This document shows, piece after piece, positions 7,696-15,980 of a stretch of 30,598 nucleotides of DNA (the first letter of the stretch is position 1; the number at the start of each line of letters is the position of its first letter). Source of the DNA: an uncultured Clostridia bacterium. Lineage in GTDB: Bacteria; Bacillota; Clostridia; TANB77; CAG-508. The notes beneath the pieces are model-generated. The model was not told the origin of the DNA, made no database searches, and saw only the letters and a program-made list of their open reading frames with translations. The position numbers and the translations under genes are program-made. The stretch spans positions 1 through 30,598 of the forward strand of contig CAKPCG010000021.1 of assembly GCA_934141475.1 (NCBI GenBank). The letters are read 5' to 3'.

Positions 7696-9234
7696 TTATT
7701 CCCACTCAATAGTTGCTGGTGGTTTAGAAGTAATGTCATAAACTACTCTGTTTACATGTTTTACTTCATTTACAATTCTAGAAGAAACCTTTTCTAAGAT
7801 TTCATAAGGAATTTTACTCCAAACACCTGTCATAAAATCAGTAGTTTCAACAGCTCTTAAAGCTATTGTATAATCATAAGTACGCTCATCTCCCATAACA
7901 CCAACTGAACGAAGATTTGTAAGAACTGCAAAATATTGATTAATAGATTTATGAAGGCCAGCTTTTGCAATTTCATCTCTAAATATAAAATCAGCTTCTC
8001 TTAATATATCTAATTTGTCCTTTGTAATATCTCCAATAACTCTAATTGCTAGACCAGGACCAGGGAATGGTTGTCTAAATACTAAGTTTTCTGGAATACC
8101 AAGTTCTAAACCAACTTTTCTTACTTCATCTTTAAATAAGTTTCTTAGAGGTTCAACTATTTCTTTAAAATCAACATAATCAGGTAGTCCACCAACATTA
8201 TGGTGACTCTTAATTACGGAACTTTTTCCTAATCCACTTTCAATAACATCTGGGTAAATAGTACCTTGAACAAGAAAATCTACAGTACCAATTTTTTTGG
8301 ATTCCTCTTCAAAAACTCTAATAAATTCTTCACCTATAATTTTTCTTTTTTGTTCAGGGTCTGTTACACCACTTAATTTTTCTAAAAATCTATTTTCAGC
8401 ATTAACTCTGATAAGATTTATATCATATTGTTCTCTAAATATTTTTTCAACTTCATCACCTTCATTTTTACGAAGAAGACCATGATCAACAAAAATACAA
8501 GTTAAATTTTTGCCAATTGCTTTACTTAAAAGAACTGCAGCAACTGACGAATCAACACCACCAGATAGGGCACACAAAGCTTTTCCATCTCCGATTTTTT
8601 CTTTTAAAGTTTTTATAGAATCTTCAACAAATGAAGACATTTGCCAATCACCTTGGCAGTTACATACATTATATAAAAAGTTTTTTATAACCATAGTTCC
8701 ATTAACAGAGTTATTAACTTCTGGATGGAATTGGATACCATATAATTTTTTCTCTTCATTTTCCATAGCGGCATTTGGACAAGAAGGTGTATGACCAATA
8801 TTTTTAAAACCTTCTGGTACAGTTTCAACAAAATCTGTATGACTCATTAAAAAGCCATTTGTTGTACCAAATCCTTTAAGTAATTTTGAAGTATTATCTA
8901 TTGTAACATCTGTTGTACCATATTCTCTTTTATCTGCATGGGCAACATTTCCACCTAAAGTATATGCCATAAGTTGCATACCATAACAAATACCTAAAAC
9001 AGGAATACCAAGTTCAAAAATTTTGCTATCACATCTTGGACTATTTTCTCCAAAAACGCTAGCAGGTCCACCTGTAAAAATAATACCTTTTGGATTTTTT
9101 TCTTTGATTTTTTCTAAAGAAATATCAAAAGGTACAACCTCAGAGTAAACATTACATTCTCTTACTCTACGAGCTATTAATTGATTATATTGTCCACCAA
9201 AATCAAGTATTAAAATTAGTTCATTTTTTTTCAA
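7696..9234 (-). CDS. guaA: GMP synthase (glutamine-hydrolysing)
   Basis: Converts XMP to GMP using ATP and glutamine, following IMP dehydrogenase. The 512-residue protein has the class I amidotransferase domain first (nucleophile Cys83 in GICYGMQ, HPEV later), then the ATP pyrophosphatase domain with P-loop LSGGVDSSVAA and the C-terminal dimerisation part ending in KPPATIEWE, the standard end. The start is TTG at 9234: GGAGG lies 9 bases upstream, and the nearby ATG at 9224 is out of frame. It is transcribed from a strong promoter containing a perfect palindrome and ends at its own terminator. Length and motifs are complete; the call is secure. Confidence 0.97.
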   Translation of the reverse strand: MKKNELILILDFGGQYNQLIARRVRECNVYSEVVPFDISLEKIKEKNPKGIIFTGGPASVFGENSPRCDSKIFELGIPVLGICYGMQLMAYTLGGNVAHADKREYGTTDVTIDNTSKLLKGFGTTNGFLMSHTDFVETVPEGFKNIGHTPSCPNAAMENEEKKLYGIQFHPEVNNSVNGTMVIKNFLYNVCNCQGDWQMSSFVEDSIKTLKEKIGDGKALCALSGGVDSSVAAVLLSKAIGKNLTCIFVDHGLLRKNEGDEVEKIFREQYDINLIRVNAENRFLEKLSGVTDPEQKRKIIGEEFIRVFEEESKKIGTVDFLVQGTIYPDVIESGLGKSSVIKSHHNVGGLPDYVDFKEIVEPLRNLFKDEVRKVGLELGIPENLVFRQPFPGPGLAIRVIGDITKDKLDILREADFIFRDEIAKAGLHKSINQYFAVLTNLRSVGVMGDERTYDYTIALRAVETTDFMTGVWSKIPYEILEKVSSRIVNEVKHVNRVVYDITSKPPATIEWE

Positions 9235-9264
9235 GATTTCTTACCTCCATTTAAAATTTACAAC

Positions 9265-9293
9265 ATTATATCACAAATTTGTGAATTTATCAA
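9265..9293 (-). promoter_or_regulatory. guaA promoter with palindromic operator candidate
   Basis: On the minus strand TTGATA (9293-9288), 17 bases, TATAAT (9270-9265). The spacer holds a perfect 14-base palindrome TCACAAATTTGTGA (9271-9284) abutting the -10. A repressor bound there would block RNA polymerase; the regulator is unknown. Confidence 0.8.
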
Positions 9294-9393
9294 TAGTCGT
9301 ATTTTACACTAAGTTTCATAAATTACTTGTATTTTTTTTAATACTGTTGTAAAATAAATTTGCAAAATTAATATAATGGTAAGGGTGATAAAA

Positions 9394-11250
9394 ATGACAA
9401 ATTTAAAATTAGCAGAGGAAGAACTAAAAAAGCATAAACAAGAACAAGTAATAGAAAAAATAACAAACTTAAATAATAAGGAAGAGAAAAACATAATAGA
9501 ACAAATATTAAAAATAGATTTTAAAGAAATAGAAGAAATATTAAAAAAAGCAAAAAATACTGAAAAAATAGATTTAAGTACCATAACACCAATTGATTAT
9601 GTTGATAAAGAAAAATTAAGTAGTAAAGAAAAAGAAAAATATGAAAAAATTGGTGAGAAAATTATAAAAAATAATCAATATGCAGTTGTAACAATGGCCG
9701 GAGGACAAGGAACAAGACTTGGATATAATGGACCTAAAGGTACATATAAACTAAATATAGGTGAAAATGGTAAATATATATTTGAAATATTAGCAGAAAA
9801 TTTAGAAAAATCTAAAAAACTATATAATATACTTCCATTTTGGTACATTATGACTAGTAGACAAAATCATAATGAAACTGTAGAATTCTTTGAAAAAAAT
9901 AACTTTTTTGGGTATGATAAAGAAAAAGTTGAATTTTTTAGTCAAGGAGAATTACCAATAGTTACAAAAGAAGGAAAAATAGTCATTGAAAATAACCAAA
10001 TAAAAACTGGATCAAATGGAAATGGTGGAGTGTATCAGGCTTTAAAAGATAACAATATTATAAACGAAATGAAAGAGAAAAACATAAAATGGGTTTATTT
10101 TTGTGGTGTTGATAATATAATGGTAAATCCGATAGATGCACTTCTTTTAGGAATAACAATTGATAAAAATATGCCAGTTGCATCTAAATCAATAGTAAAA
10201 GCATATCCAGATGAACGTGTTGGAGTATTTTGCAAAAAAAATGGTAGACCAAGTACAATAGAATATATAGATATGAATGACAAAATGAAAAATGAACGTG
10301 ACGAAAACGGAGAACTCGTATATGGAGAGGGAAATTTTGTTAGTCATTTGTTAAATATAAATTCTGTAGAAAAAATATCGAATCAAAAATTAAAATATCA
10401 CATAGCAGAAAAAAATAATTTATATAAATTTGAGGCATTTATATTTGATGGTTTTGAATATTTAGATGATATGCTTGTTATGAGAGTAAATAGGGATGAT
10501 GAATTCGCACCAATAAAAAATAAAGAAGGGAAAGATAGCCCTGAAACGGCAAAAGAAATTTACGAAAAAAAGCAAATAAAACAGGAACTTAATTTGAAAA
10601 ATTTTTTAGATGTTAACCAAACAATAGCTAGCAACTTATTTGAAAATACAACATACCCTTGGGAAGTTATACCTAAAATAAGTGAATATATAATTAAATT
10701 AGGAGAAAGTTTAAGCAAAGAAAAATTTGATAAAAAATCTGAAAATATTTGGATTGCAAAAAATGCAAAAGTTGATATAAGTTCACATATAGATGGACCT
10801 TGTATAATAGATGAAAATACAACAATAAGACCATTTGCATATATTAGAGGAAATGTAATTGTAGGAAAAGATTGTGTTGTAGGAAATTCTACAGAATTAA
10901 AGAATTCAATTATATTTAACAATGTACAAGTGCCACACTATAATTGCGTAGGTGATTCTATTTTGGGGTATAAATCACACATGGGAGCAGGAAGTATTAT
11001 TTCAAACTTAAAATCAGATAAAACACCTGTAACAGTAAAAATAAATGAAAGAAAAATTGAAACAAATTTAAGAAAATTTGGAGCAATTTTAGGAGATAAT
11101 GTAGAAGTCGGATGTGGTGCAGTACTAAATCCAGGAACTATAATTGGAAGAAAAACAAATATTTATCCATTATCTTCTGTTAGAGGATATGTAAAACCAA
11201 ACAAAATATATAAAAACAAAAATGAAATTATCCAAAAAAATCAAAAATAG
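9394..11250 (+). CDS. UDPGP-family UDP-sugar pyrophosphorylase with C-terminal hexapeptide beta-helix
   Basis: The central part has signatures of the eukaryotic-type UDP-N-acetylhexosamine/UDP-glucose pyrophosphorylase family: MAGGQGTRLG (residues 101-110) with GPKGTY for UTP binding, and SNGNGGVYQAL. These enzymes make UDP-sugars from UTP and a sugar 1-phosphate. Residues 1-90 are a charged helical lead-in. From about residue 450 there are hexapeptide-repeat turns (for example KNAKVD, VIVGKDCVVGN, VEVGCGAVLNPGTIIG) typical of a left-handed beta-helix, which in GlmU carries acetyltransferase activity. I start at 9394 because AAGGGTG lies upstream; the ATG at 9376 overlaps the likely promoter -10. 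Whether the sugar is glucose or N-acetylglucosamine, and whether the helix is catalytic, cannot be told. Confidence 0.85.
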   Translation: MTNLKLAEEELKKHKQEQVIEKITNLNNKEEKNIIEQILKIDFKEIEEILKKAKNTEKIDLSTITPIDYVDKEKLSSKEKEKYEKIGEKIIKNNQYAVVTMAGGQGTRLGYNGPKGTYKLNIGENGKYIFEILAENLEKSKKLYNILPFWYIMTSRQNHNETVEFFEKNNFFGYDKEKVEFFSQGELPIVTKEGKIVIENNQIKTGSNGNGGVYQALKDNNIINEMKEKNIKWVYFCGVDNIMVNPIDALLLGITIDKNMPVASKSIVKAYPDERVGVFCKKNGRPSTIEYIDMNDKMKNERDENGELVYGEGNFVSHLLNINSVEKISNQKLKYHIAEKNNLYKFEAFIFDGFEYLDDMLVMRVNRDDEFAPIKNKEGKDSPETAKEIYEKKQIKQELNLKNFLDVNQTIASNLFENTTYPWEVIPKISEYIIKLGESLSKEKFDKKSENIWIAKNAKVDISSHIDGPCIIDENTTIRPFAYIRGNVIVGKDCVVGNSTELKNSIIFNNVQVPHYNCVGDSILGYKSHMGAGSIISNLKSDKTPVTVKINERKIETNLRKFGAILGDNVEVGCGAVLNPGTIIGRKTNIYPLSSVRGYVKPNKIYKNKNEIIQKNQK

Positions 11251-11267
11251 TAAAAATGAATAATTCT

Positions 11268-11314
11268 AAAATTAGACTAATATTTATTAATTTTAAATAT
11301 TAGTCTAATTTTTT
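11268..11314. terminator. Bidirectional terminator between convergent genes
   Basis: A perfect 19-bp stem (11268-11286 with 11294-11312) has a 7-base loop and T-rich flanks on both strands. It lies between the converging pyrophosphorylase and membrane-protein genes and can serve both. Confidence 0.85.
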
Positions 11315-11327
11315 AATTTAAATTATA

Positions 11328-11705
11328 TTACATTTCTTGAGTACCTGGTAAAAAGTAATCTACTACTCCATAAATTAAAGCTCCAATTATTGCTGCCATC
11401 CATGAAATTGTATAACCTGCAACAAAAAATTGAGTAACATAAAGAATAATAGCTGCAAGAGCAAATCCTATAAATCCTTTTCCAAATGGACTAGCATGTA
11501 AGCCTGTAAATTTTACTATTAAATAATCTAAAACAGTTAAAACAATAGCAGCTATAGCTAAAGACCATATATTATTTATAGCAAATCCAGGTGTAAAAAA
11601 GGCAGTGATTGCTAAAACAACAGCAGCGGCTACCAATCTACCTATTATTTGCCATACCATACTTGTTCCATTAGATGTATTTGATTTAGTTTGACTTTCA
11701 GACAT
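11328..11705 (-). CDS. Small four-helix membrane protein, holin-4_2/DUF2512-like
   Basis: A 125-residue integral membrane protein. After a polar Ser/Thr-rich N-terminus (1-15) come four hydrophobic segments at about 17-37, 42-63, 74-94 and 98-119. The halves look like an internal duplication: FTPGFAINNIWSLAIAAIVL and VAGYTISWMAAIIGALIYG have the same layout, each followed by a D-Y-hydrophobic motif. This pattern is seen in the phage_holin_4_2 and DUF2512 families, which are mostly chromosomal and not lytic. The start has AAAAAGGAGG seven bases upstream. No phage genes are nearby, so a lysis role is not implied. Function is unknown. Confidence 0.65.
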   Translation of the reverse strand: MSESQTKSNTSNGTSMVWQIIGRLVAAAVVLAITAFFTPGFAINNIWSLAIAAIVLTVLDYLIVKFTGLHASPFGKGFIGFALAAIILYVTQFFVAGYTISWMAAIIGALIYGVVDYFLPGTQEM

Positions 11706-11855
11706 AATTCATCCTCCTTTTTATTTATATTCAAAGTATTTTTAGCTATATAAAAATATTGTTTACAGTTTATATTTTTTTATACAAAATAGTTAGAATA
11801 AAAAAATAAAAAATTGAGAAGATAAAGATAAATATGTTTTAAAAGGAGAAAAAAT

Positions 11856-12542
11856 ATGCTTATAAATTTTGTTAGGGCAATAATTTTATATATTGTAGTT
11901 TTAATAGTAATGCGTTTAATGGGAAAAAGAGAAATAGGTCAGCTTCAACCATTTGAACTTGCAATTGCGATTATGATTGCAGATTTAGCTTCAATTCCAA
12001 TGACAGAAACAGGAATTCCAATATTTAATGGAATAGTTCCAATTATTGGATTACTTGTTATGCACCTTATAATATCCACAATAAATTTAAAAAGTATAAA
12101 AGCAAGAGAGGCTATTTGCGGAAAGCCACGAATTTTAATATATAGAGGAAAAATAGACGAAAAAGCTTTAATAAAAGAAAGATTTACTTTAAATGAGCTT
12201 CAAGAAAGACTAAGAGCAAAAGATATTATAAATATAGGAGATGTAGAATATGCAATCTTAGAAACTAGTGGGCAAGTAACAGTTATTGAAAAGCCAAATA
12301 AAAGAAAAACAATTCCAGAGGATTTTAATATAATGCCAGACTATGAAGGTTTGCCATATGACTTAGTAGTTGATGGAAAGATTATGAACGAAAATTTAAA
12401 GAAGATAGAAAAAGACTACAATTGGTTAATAATAGAGGTGGAAAAATTTGGGTTTAAACCAGAAGAAGCACTGCTTGTAACATATGATGGAAAAGGTCAG
12501 ATTTTTTGCCAAAAAAAGGAGAATAGGAAGGAGCTTAAATAG
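11856..12542 (+). CDS. DUF421 (YetF-like) membrane protein
   Basis: A 228-residue member of the DUF421 family. Three hydrophobic helices occupy the first 80 residues with the family signature RLMGKREIGQLQPFELAI and IADLASIPM between them. The cytoplasmic part includes KPRILIYRGKID and FTLNELQERLRAKDI, a small alpha/beta domain characteristic of YetF-type proteins. The biochemical role is not established. AAAAGGAG precedes the ATG by 8 bases. Its stop (TAG) is immediately followed by the start codon of the DUF4363-like gene, so the two are translated together. Confidence 0.85.
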   Translation: MLINFVRAIILYIVVLIVMRLMGKREIGQLQPFELAIAIMIADLASIPMTETGIPIFNGIVPIIGLLVMHLIISTINLKSIKAREAICGKPRILIYRGKIDEKALIKERFTLNELQERLRAKDIINIGDVEYAILETSGQVTVIEKPNKRKTIPEDFNIMPDYEGLPYDLVVDGKIMNENLKKIEKDYNWLIIEVEKFGFKPEEALLVTYDGKGQIFCQKKENRKELK

Positions 12543-12926
12543 ATGTATAAAGAAATGATAATTTGTGTAGTTTTAGTTGTTATTATAATTATAGGAGACT
12601 ATATTAGCCAAAAATATACAAAAAACACAGTAGAGTTTCTTTTAGATAAGTCAAAAATCTTAAAAGAAGCTTTAATAGATGAGTCAGATAATAAAATAAA
12701 TGAGCAAATAGATACTATTAGAAACAAATGGCTGGATGTACATGATAAATTAGCTTGCTATATAGAACATGACGAACTTGAAAAAGTAGAGACAAATTTT
12801 ACAGCATGTGTTAGTCTTTCTGAGAGTAAAGAATATAGTCAGGCAATATCTGAGTTAGATAAAATGAACTATGTTTTGGAACATATTGAGAATAAATATT
12901 CTTTTAATCTAGTTAATATTTTTTAG
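12543..12926 (+). CDS. DUF4363-like single-pass membrane protein
   Basis: A 127-residue protein with one N-terminal membrane segment (about 5-20) and a helical extracytoplasmic domain with conserved-looking NKWLDVHDKLACYIEHDELEK and a final helix. This matches the DUF4363 family often encoded next to DUF421 in Clostridia. It begins with no gap after the DUF421 stop; the ribosome binding site AGGAAGGAG lies inside the upstream gene. Its function is unknown; the pairing suggests an accessory subunit. Confidence 0.7.
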   Translation: MYKEMIICVVLVVIIIIGDYISQKYTKNTVEFLLDKSKILKEALIDESDNKINEQIDTIRNKWLDVHDKLACYIEHDELEKVETNFTACVSLSESKEYSQAISELDKMNYVLEHIENKYSFNLVNIF

Positions 12927-12982
12927 GAAATAATTCACTTTAAAAATAAAAAAAGAAAAATAAAAAAAATTGTAAAAAACTA

Positions 12983-13011
12983 TTTACAATTTATAAATAG
13001 TTGTATAAAAT
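12983..13011 (+). promoter_or_regulatory. Promoter of the glycosyltransferase operon with inverted repeat
   Basis: TTTACA (12983-12988), 17 bases, TAAAAT (13006-13011). An inverted repeat AACTATTTA-N7-TAAATAGTT (12978-13002) overlaps the -35 and fills the spacer, an operator-like position. The start codon is about 70 bases downstream. Confidence 0.6.
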
Positions 13012-13081
13012 AGGTACAAATGTAGAAAAATATCAAAAAATAAACACAAGAAAATGCTTTTTAAGAAAGGAAGTAAAAAAG

Positions 13082-14368
13082 ATGAAAATCTTAATGTTAA
13101 CATGGGAATATCCACCAAGAGTAGTAGGAGGAATTGCAAGAGTAGTAAATGACCTATCAAAAAGACTAATAAAAGATGGGCATGAAGTAACAGTTGTAAC
13201 ATATAGAGAAGGAAATGCACCATATTATGAAGTAGACAAAGGAGTAAATGTATATAGAGTTGATAACTTTATGATAAATCCAAACAATTTCATAGACTGG
13301 ATTATGCAATTAAATTTCAATATGGTTGCAAAAACAGGAGAAATAATTGCAAAAGAAGGAAAATTTGATGTAATTCATGCACATGACTGGTTAGTTGCAT
13401 ATGCTGCAAAAACTTTAAAACAAGCATATGATATGCCAATTGTTTCTACAATACATGCAACAGAAGCAGGAAGAAATAGTGGAATAAGAGAAGCAAATCA
13501 AAAATATATAAATGATACAGAATGGATGTTAACATATGAGTCAACAGAAGTTATAGTAAATAGTAATTTCATGAAAGGCGAATTACAAAGATTATTTGGA
13601 CTTCCATTTGAAAAAATAAATGTAGTTGCAAATGGTGTAAATATGACAAATTATGCTGGAATAGATAGAGATTATGATTTTAGAAGAAAATATGCCTTAG
13701 ATAACGAAAAAATAATTTTATTTATGGGAAGATTAGTTTATGAAAAAGGTGTACAGTATTTAATAGGAGCAATGCCAAAAATACTAGAACACTATCATGA
13801 TGCCAAACTTGTAATTGCGGGAAAAGGTGGAATGATAAATGAACTTAAACAAGAAGTATATAATATGGGGCTTGGAGATAAAGTATGTTTTGCTGGATAT
13901 TTAAATGGAAAAGATGTGGCAAAAATGTACAAGGCTGCTGATATTTCTGTATTTCCAAGTACATATGAGCCATTTGGAATAGTAACATTGGAAGCTATGC
14001 TTGCTGAAATACCTGTAGTTGTATCAGATATAGGAGGATTAAACGAAATAGTTGAACATCGTCAAACTGGAATGAAAAGCTATTGCGGAAATAGTAATTC
14101 AATTGCAGATGCAATATTAGAACTTCTATTTGACCCTCAACTTTGCAGTAATATAGTAAAAAAAGCAAAAGCAAAAGTAAGAAATGAATACAATTGGGCA
14201 AAAATTGCTCAAGATACACACTTTACTTACCAAAAAGCAATTTGTGAAACAGTTGCTGAAAAACAAAGAAAAGAAATTGAACAAGAAAAAGAAAGTAAGG
14301 CTAAAAAGCCAGCAAAAGGCGAAATTACAAACTTACTTACATTCAGAAAAAATCAAGCTTATGCGTAA
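13082..14368 (+). CDS. GT4 glycosyltransferase, glycogen-synthase-like
   Basis: A 428-residue GT-B enzyme. The N-terminal Rossmann domain opens with LTWEYPPRVVGGIARVV, the form found in glycogen/maltosyl-type GT4 enzymes that use nucleotide-glucose; DVIHAHDWL follows. The C-terminal domain has LFMGRLVYEKG, IAGKG and the EX7E motif E296-PFGIVTL-E304. A polar tail after residue 385 is Lys/Glu-rich. Likely role: alpha-glucan or related polysaccharide synthesis from an activated sugar; the exact donor is not decidable. I take ATG 13082 with AAAGGAAG upstream; a TTG at 13001 sits in the promoter. It is first in the run leading to efp and ends in a stop inside a long hairpin. Confidence 0.85.
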   Translation: MKILMLTWEYPPRVVGGIARVVNDLSKRLIKDGHEVTVVTYREGNAPYYEVDKGVNVYRVDNFMINPNNFIDWIMQLNFNMVAKTGEIIAKEGKFDVIHAHDWLVAYAAKTLKQAYDMPIVSTIHATEAGRNSGIREANQKYINDTEWMLTYESTEVIVNSNFMKGELQRLFGLPFEKINVVANGVNMTNYAGIDRDYDFRRKYALDNEKIILFMGRLVYEKGVQYLIGAMPKILEHYHDAKLVIAGKGGMINELKQEVYNMGLGDKVCFAGYLNGKDVAKMYKAADISVFPSTYEPFGIVTLEAMLAEIPVVVSDIGGLNEIVEHRQTGMKSYCGNSNSIADAILELLFDPQLCSNIVKKAKAKVRNEYNWAKIAQDTHFTYQKAICETVAEKQRKEIEQEKESKAKKPAKGEITNLLTFRKNQAYA

Positions 14369-14377
14369 GCTTGATTT
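14350..14377 (+). terminator. Strong hairpin spanning the glycosyltransferase stop codon
   Basis: AAATCAAGCTTA and TAAGCTTGATTT form a perfect 12-bp stem with a TGCG tetraloop; the stop TAA is in the right arm. There is only a short T tract (TTTA), so it may be a weak terminator, a 3'-end stabiliser or a processing site between this gene and the next one 27 bases on. Confidence 0.5.
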
Positions 14378-14404
14378 ATGGTATATAGAAAGGAATTGTG
14401 TAAT

Positions 14405-14737
14405 ATGAATGTTTATGACACTGTAAATAAATTAGCAGAAGAAATTAAACAATCAGAAGAATATACGAATTTTAAAATAGCAAAAGAAGAAATAAATTCA
14501 AATCCTGAATTAAAGAGTCAAATAGATGAATTTGAAAAAGAAAGATATGAAGAACAATTAAATTCTATACAAAATGGTAAAACAGACCAAGAAAAAATGG
14601 CTAAAATACAGAGTAAATATAGCAATTTAATACAAATACCAGAAATAAGCAAATATTTTAATGCTGAGTTTAAATTTAATATATTACTTGGAGATGTAAA
14701 TAAAATTATAAGTGAAGCAGTAAAAGATGTTATGTAA
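14405..14737 (+). CDS. YlbF/YmcA-family protein
   Basis: A 110-residue, almost all-helical cytoplasmic protein matching the YlbF family: MNVYDTVNKLAEEIKQSEEY at the N-terminus, PELKSQIDEFE in the middle and a final amphipathic helix. In Bacillus subtilis, YlbF and YmcA join YaaT in a complex that acts with RNase Y on mRNA processing and affects competence and biofilms; that role here is inference. The ATG at 14405 has AGAAAGGAA upstream; an in-frame ATG at 14378 has no such site. It is followed by the next gene after 14 bases. Confidence 0.8.
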   Translation: MNVYDTVNKLAEEIKQSEEYTNFKIAKEEINSNPELKSQIDEFEKERYEEQLNSIQNGKTDQEKMAKIQSKYSNLIQIPEISKYFNAEFKFNILLGDVNKIISEAVKDVM

Positions 14738-14751
14738 TAAAGGTGAAATGT

Positions 14752-15444
14752 ATGGATTTAATAATTATAGTTTGTGTTTTAATTTTAGCACTTTTGATTT
14801 TAGCAATAATTTATGAAATAAGTCTAAGAAAAATAAAAGAATTTGTAGATAAAGAAGAAGAAAAATTCCAAAAAAAGGTGGATAAGTATCCATCAAATAT
14901 AGAAATATGCAAAGAAATGCTAAAAAAATTAAAAAATGATACTGTAAAAATTGAAGAAGATAAAAATGCCAAAACAAGTATGTATATAGCAGTTACTAAT
15001 AAAATTACAATTGCAGATGTAAAAAATAGTTATACAAGAATTCAAACTTTAGCTCATGAATGTCTTCACTCTGAACAAAACAGAAAAATTTTGCTTTTTA
15101 ATTTTATATATTCAAATATATATTTGTTATACTTCTTTTTATGCACAATACTTGCTGTATTCAATAAAATTAAAAATGGTATGTTATATGTTTCAATTAT
15201 GCTTATATTAAGTTACATATATTACTTTGTAAGAAGTTATTTAGAAAATGATGCAATGATTAAAGCAAAATATTTAGCAAAAGATTATATGAGCGAAAAA
15301 AACATTTCAGAAAAAGAAGAAATAGATAATATAATTGAAAGTTATGAAAAACTAAACAATATAGGAATAAAAACTGTAAATTATCAGCTAATGTTTGAAA
15401 CAATAATAAAAGTAATAATTTTAGTAATTGCTTTTTTAATATAG
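14752..15444 (+). CDS. Membrane-anchored HEXXH zinc metallopeptidase-like protein
   Basis: A 230-residue protein with an N-terminal membrane helix (about 3-23), a polar region, the zincin motif AHECLH with H102, E103 and H106, two further membrane helices (about 115-137 and 143-161), then LENDA with E165 as a plausible third zinc ligand, and a C-terminal hydrophobic segment. The arrangement resembles YugP/M48-like membrane metallopeptidases but I could not assign a named family. I start at ATG 14752 with AAAGGTG 6 bases upstream; a GTG at 14743 is the alternative. It may act on membrane or secreted proteins, but no substrate is indicated. Confidence 0.65.
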   Translation: MDLIIIVCVLILALLILAIIYEISLRKIKEFVDKEEEKFQKKVDKYPSNIEICKEMLKKLKNDTVKIEEDKNAKTSMYIAVTNKITIADVKNSYTRIQTLAHECLHSEQNRKILLFNFIYSNIYLLYFFLCTILAVFNKIKNGMLYVSIMLILSYIYYFVRSYLENDAMIKAKYLAKDYMSEKNISEKEEIDNIIESYEKLNNIGIKTVNYQLMFETIIKVIILVIAFLI

Positions 15445-15473
15445 AGAAAGGGAGAAAAGTATTAATACAAAAT

Positions 15474-15980
15474 ATGAAAAAAATATACCCGAACGCTTAT
15501 TTTGGAAGCGTATTAGATATAAAAATAAGTTTTTTAATAAAAAATAAAATAAAAGCTTTGATTTTAGATGTAGACAATACTTTAATTGATTATAATAAAA
15601 ACTTATCAGAAGATATAATAAAATGGTCACATGAGCTTCAAGGGCAAGGAATAAAAATGTATATATTGTCAAATACTAATAAAAAAGAGAAAGTGGAAAA
15701 TGTAGCAAAAAAATTAGAAATACAATATGAATATTTTGCGAAAAAACCTTCAAAAAAAGGTTTTTTGAAGGTTCAAGAAAATTTAAAACTAAACCCTAAA
15801 AATATTGCAGTTGTTGGAGATCAAATATTTACAGATATAATAGGTGGAAATAGATGTAATATGTTTACAATATTAGTTGATCCAGTAGATAGTAAAGATT
15901 TTTGGTATACAGCATGGAAAAGACCATTAGAAGATAAAATAAAGAAAAAATTAAATAAAGGTGAAAAAAATGTATTTTAA
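15474..15980 (+). CDS. YqeG-family HAD-IIIA phosphatase
   Basis: A 168-residue HAD hydrolase. It starts like YqeG (MKKIYPNAYFGSVLDI), then motif I LDVDNTL with D32 and D34, motif II LSNT, a conserved Lys in the KKPSKKGF segment, and motif III VGDQIFTD with D116 and D121. YqeG proteins are related to phosphatidylglycerophosphate phosphatases, but the substrate is not known here. The only purine-rich site (AAAGGGAG) lies about 20 bases before the ATG, unusually far, so initiation may be weak or coupled to the gene before. Its 3' end overlaps the prepilin peptidase start by 11 bases. Confidence 0.85.
   Translation: MKKIYPNAYFGSVLDIKISFLIKNKIKALILDVDNTLIDYNKNLSEDIIKWSHELQGQGIKMYILSNTNKKEKVENVAKKLEIQYEYFAKKPSKKGFLKVQENLKLNPKNIAVVGDQIFTDIIGGNRCNMFTILVDPVDSKDFWYTAWKRPLEDKIKKKLNKGEKNVF

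Noticed and set aside
11328..11705. Holin-like protein as evidence of a prophage
   Set aside because: There are no other phage genes, attachment sites or lysis genes near it, and the family is widespread as ordinary chromosomal genes.
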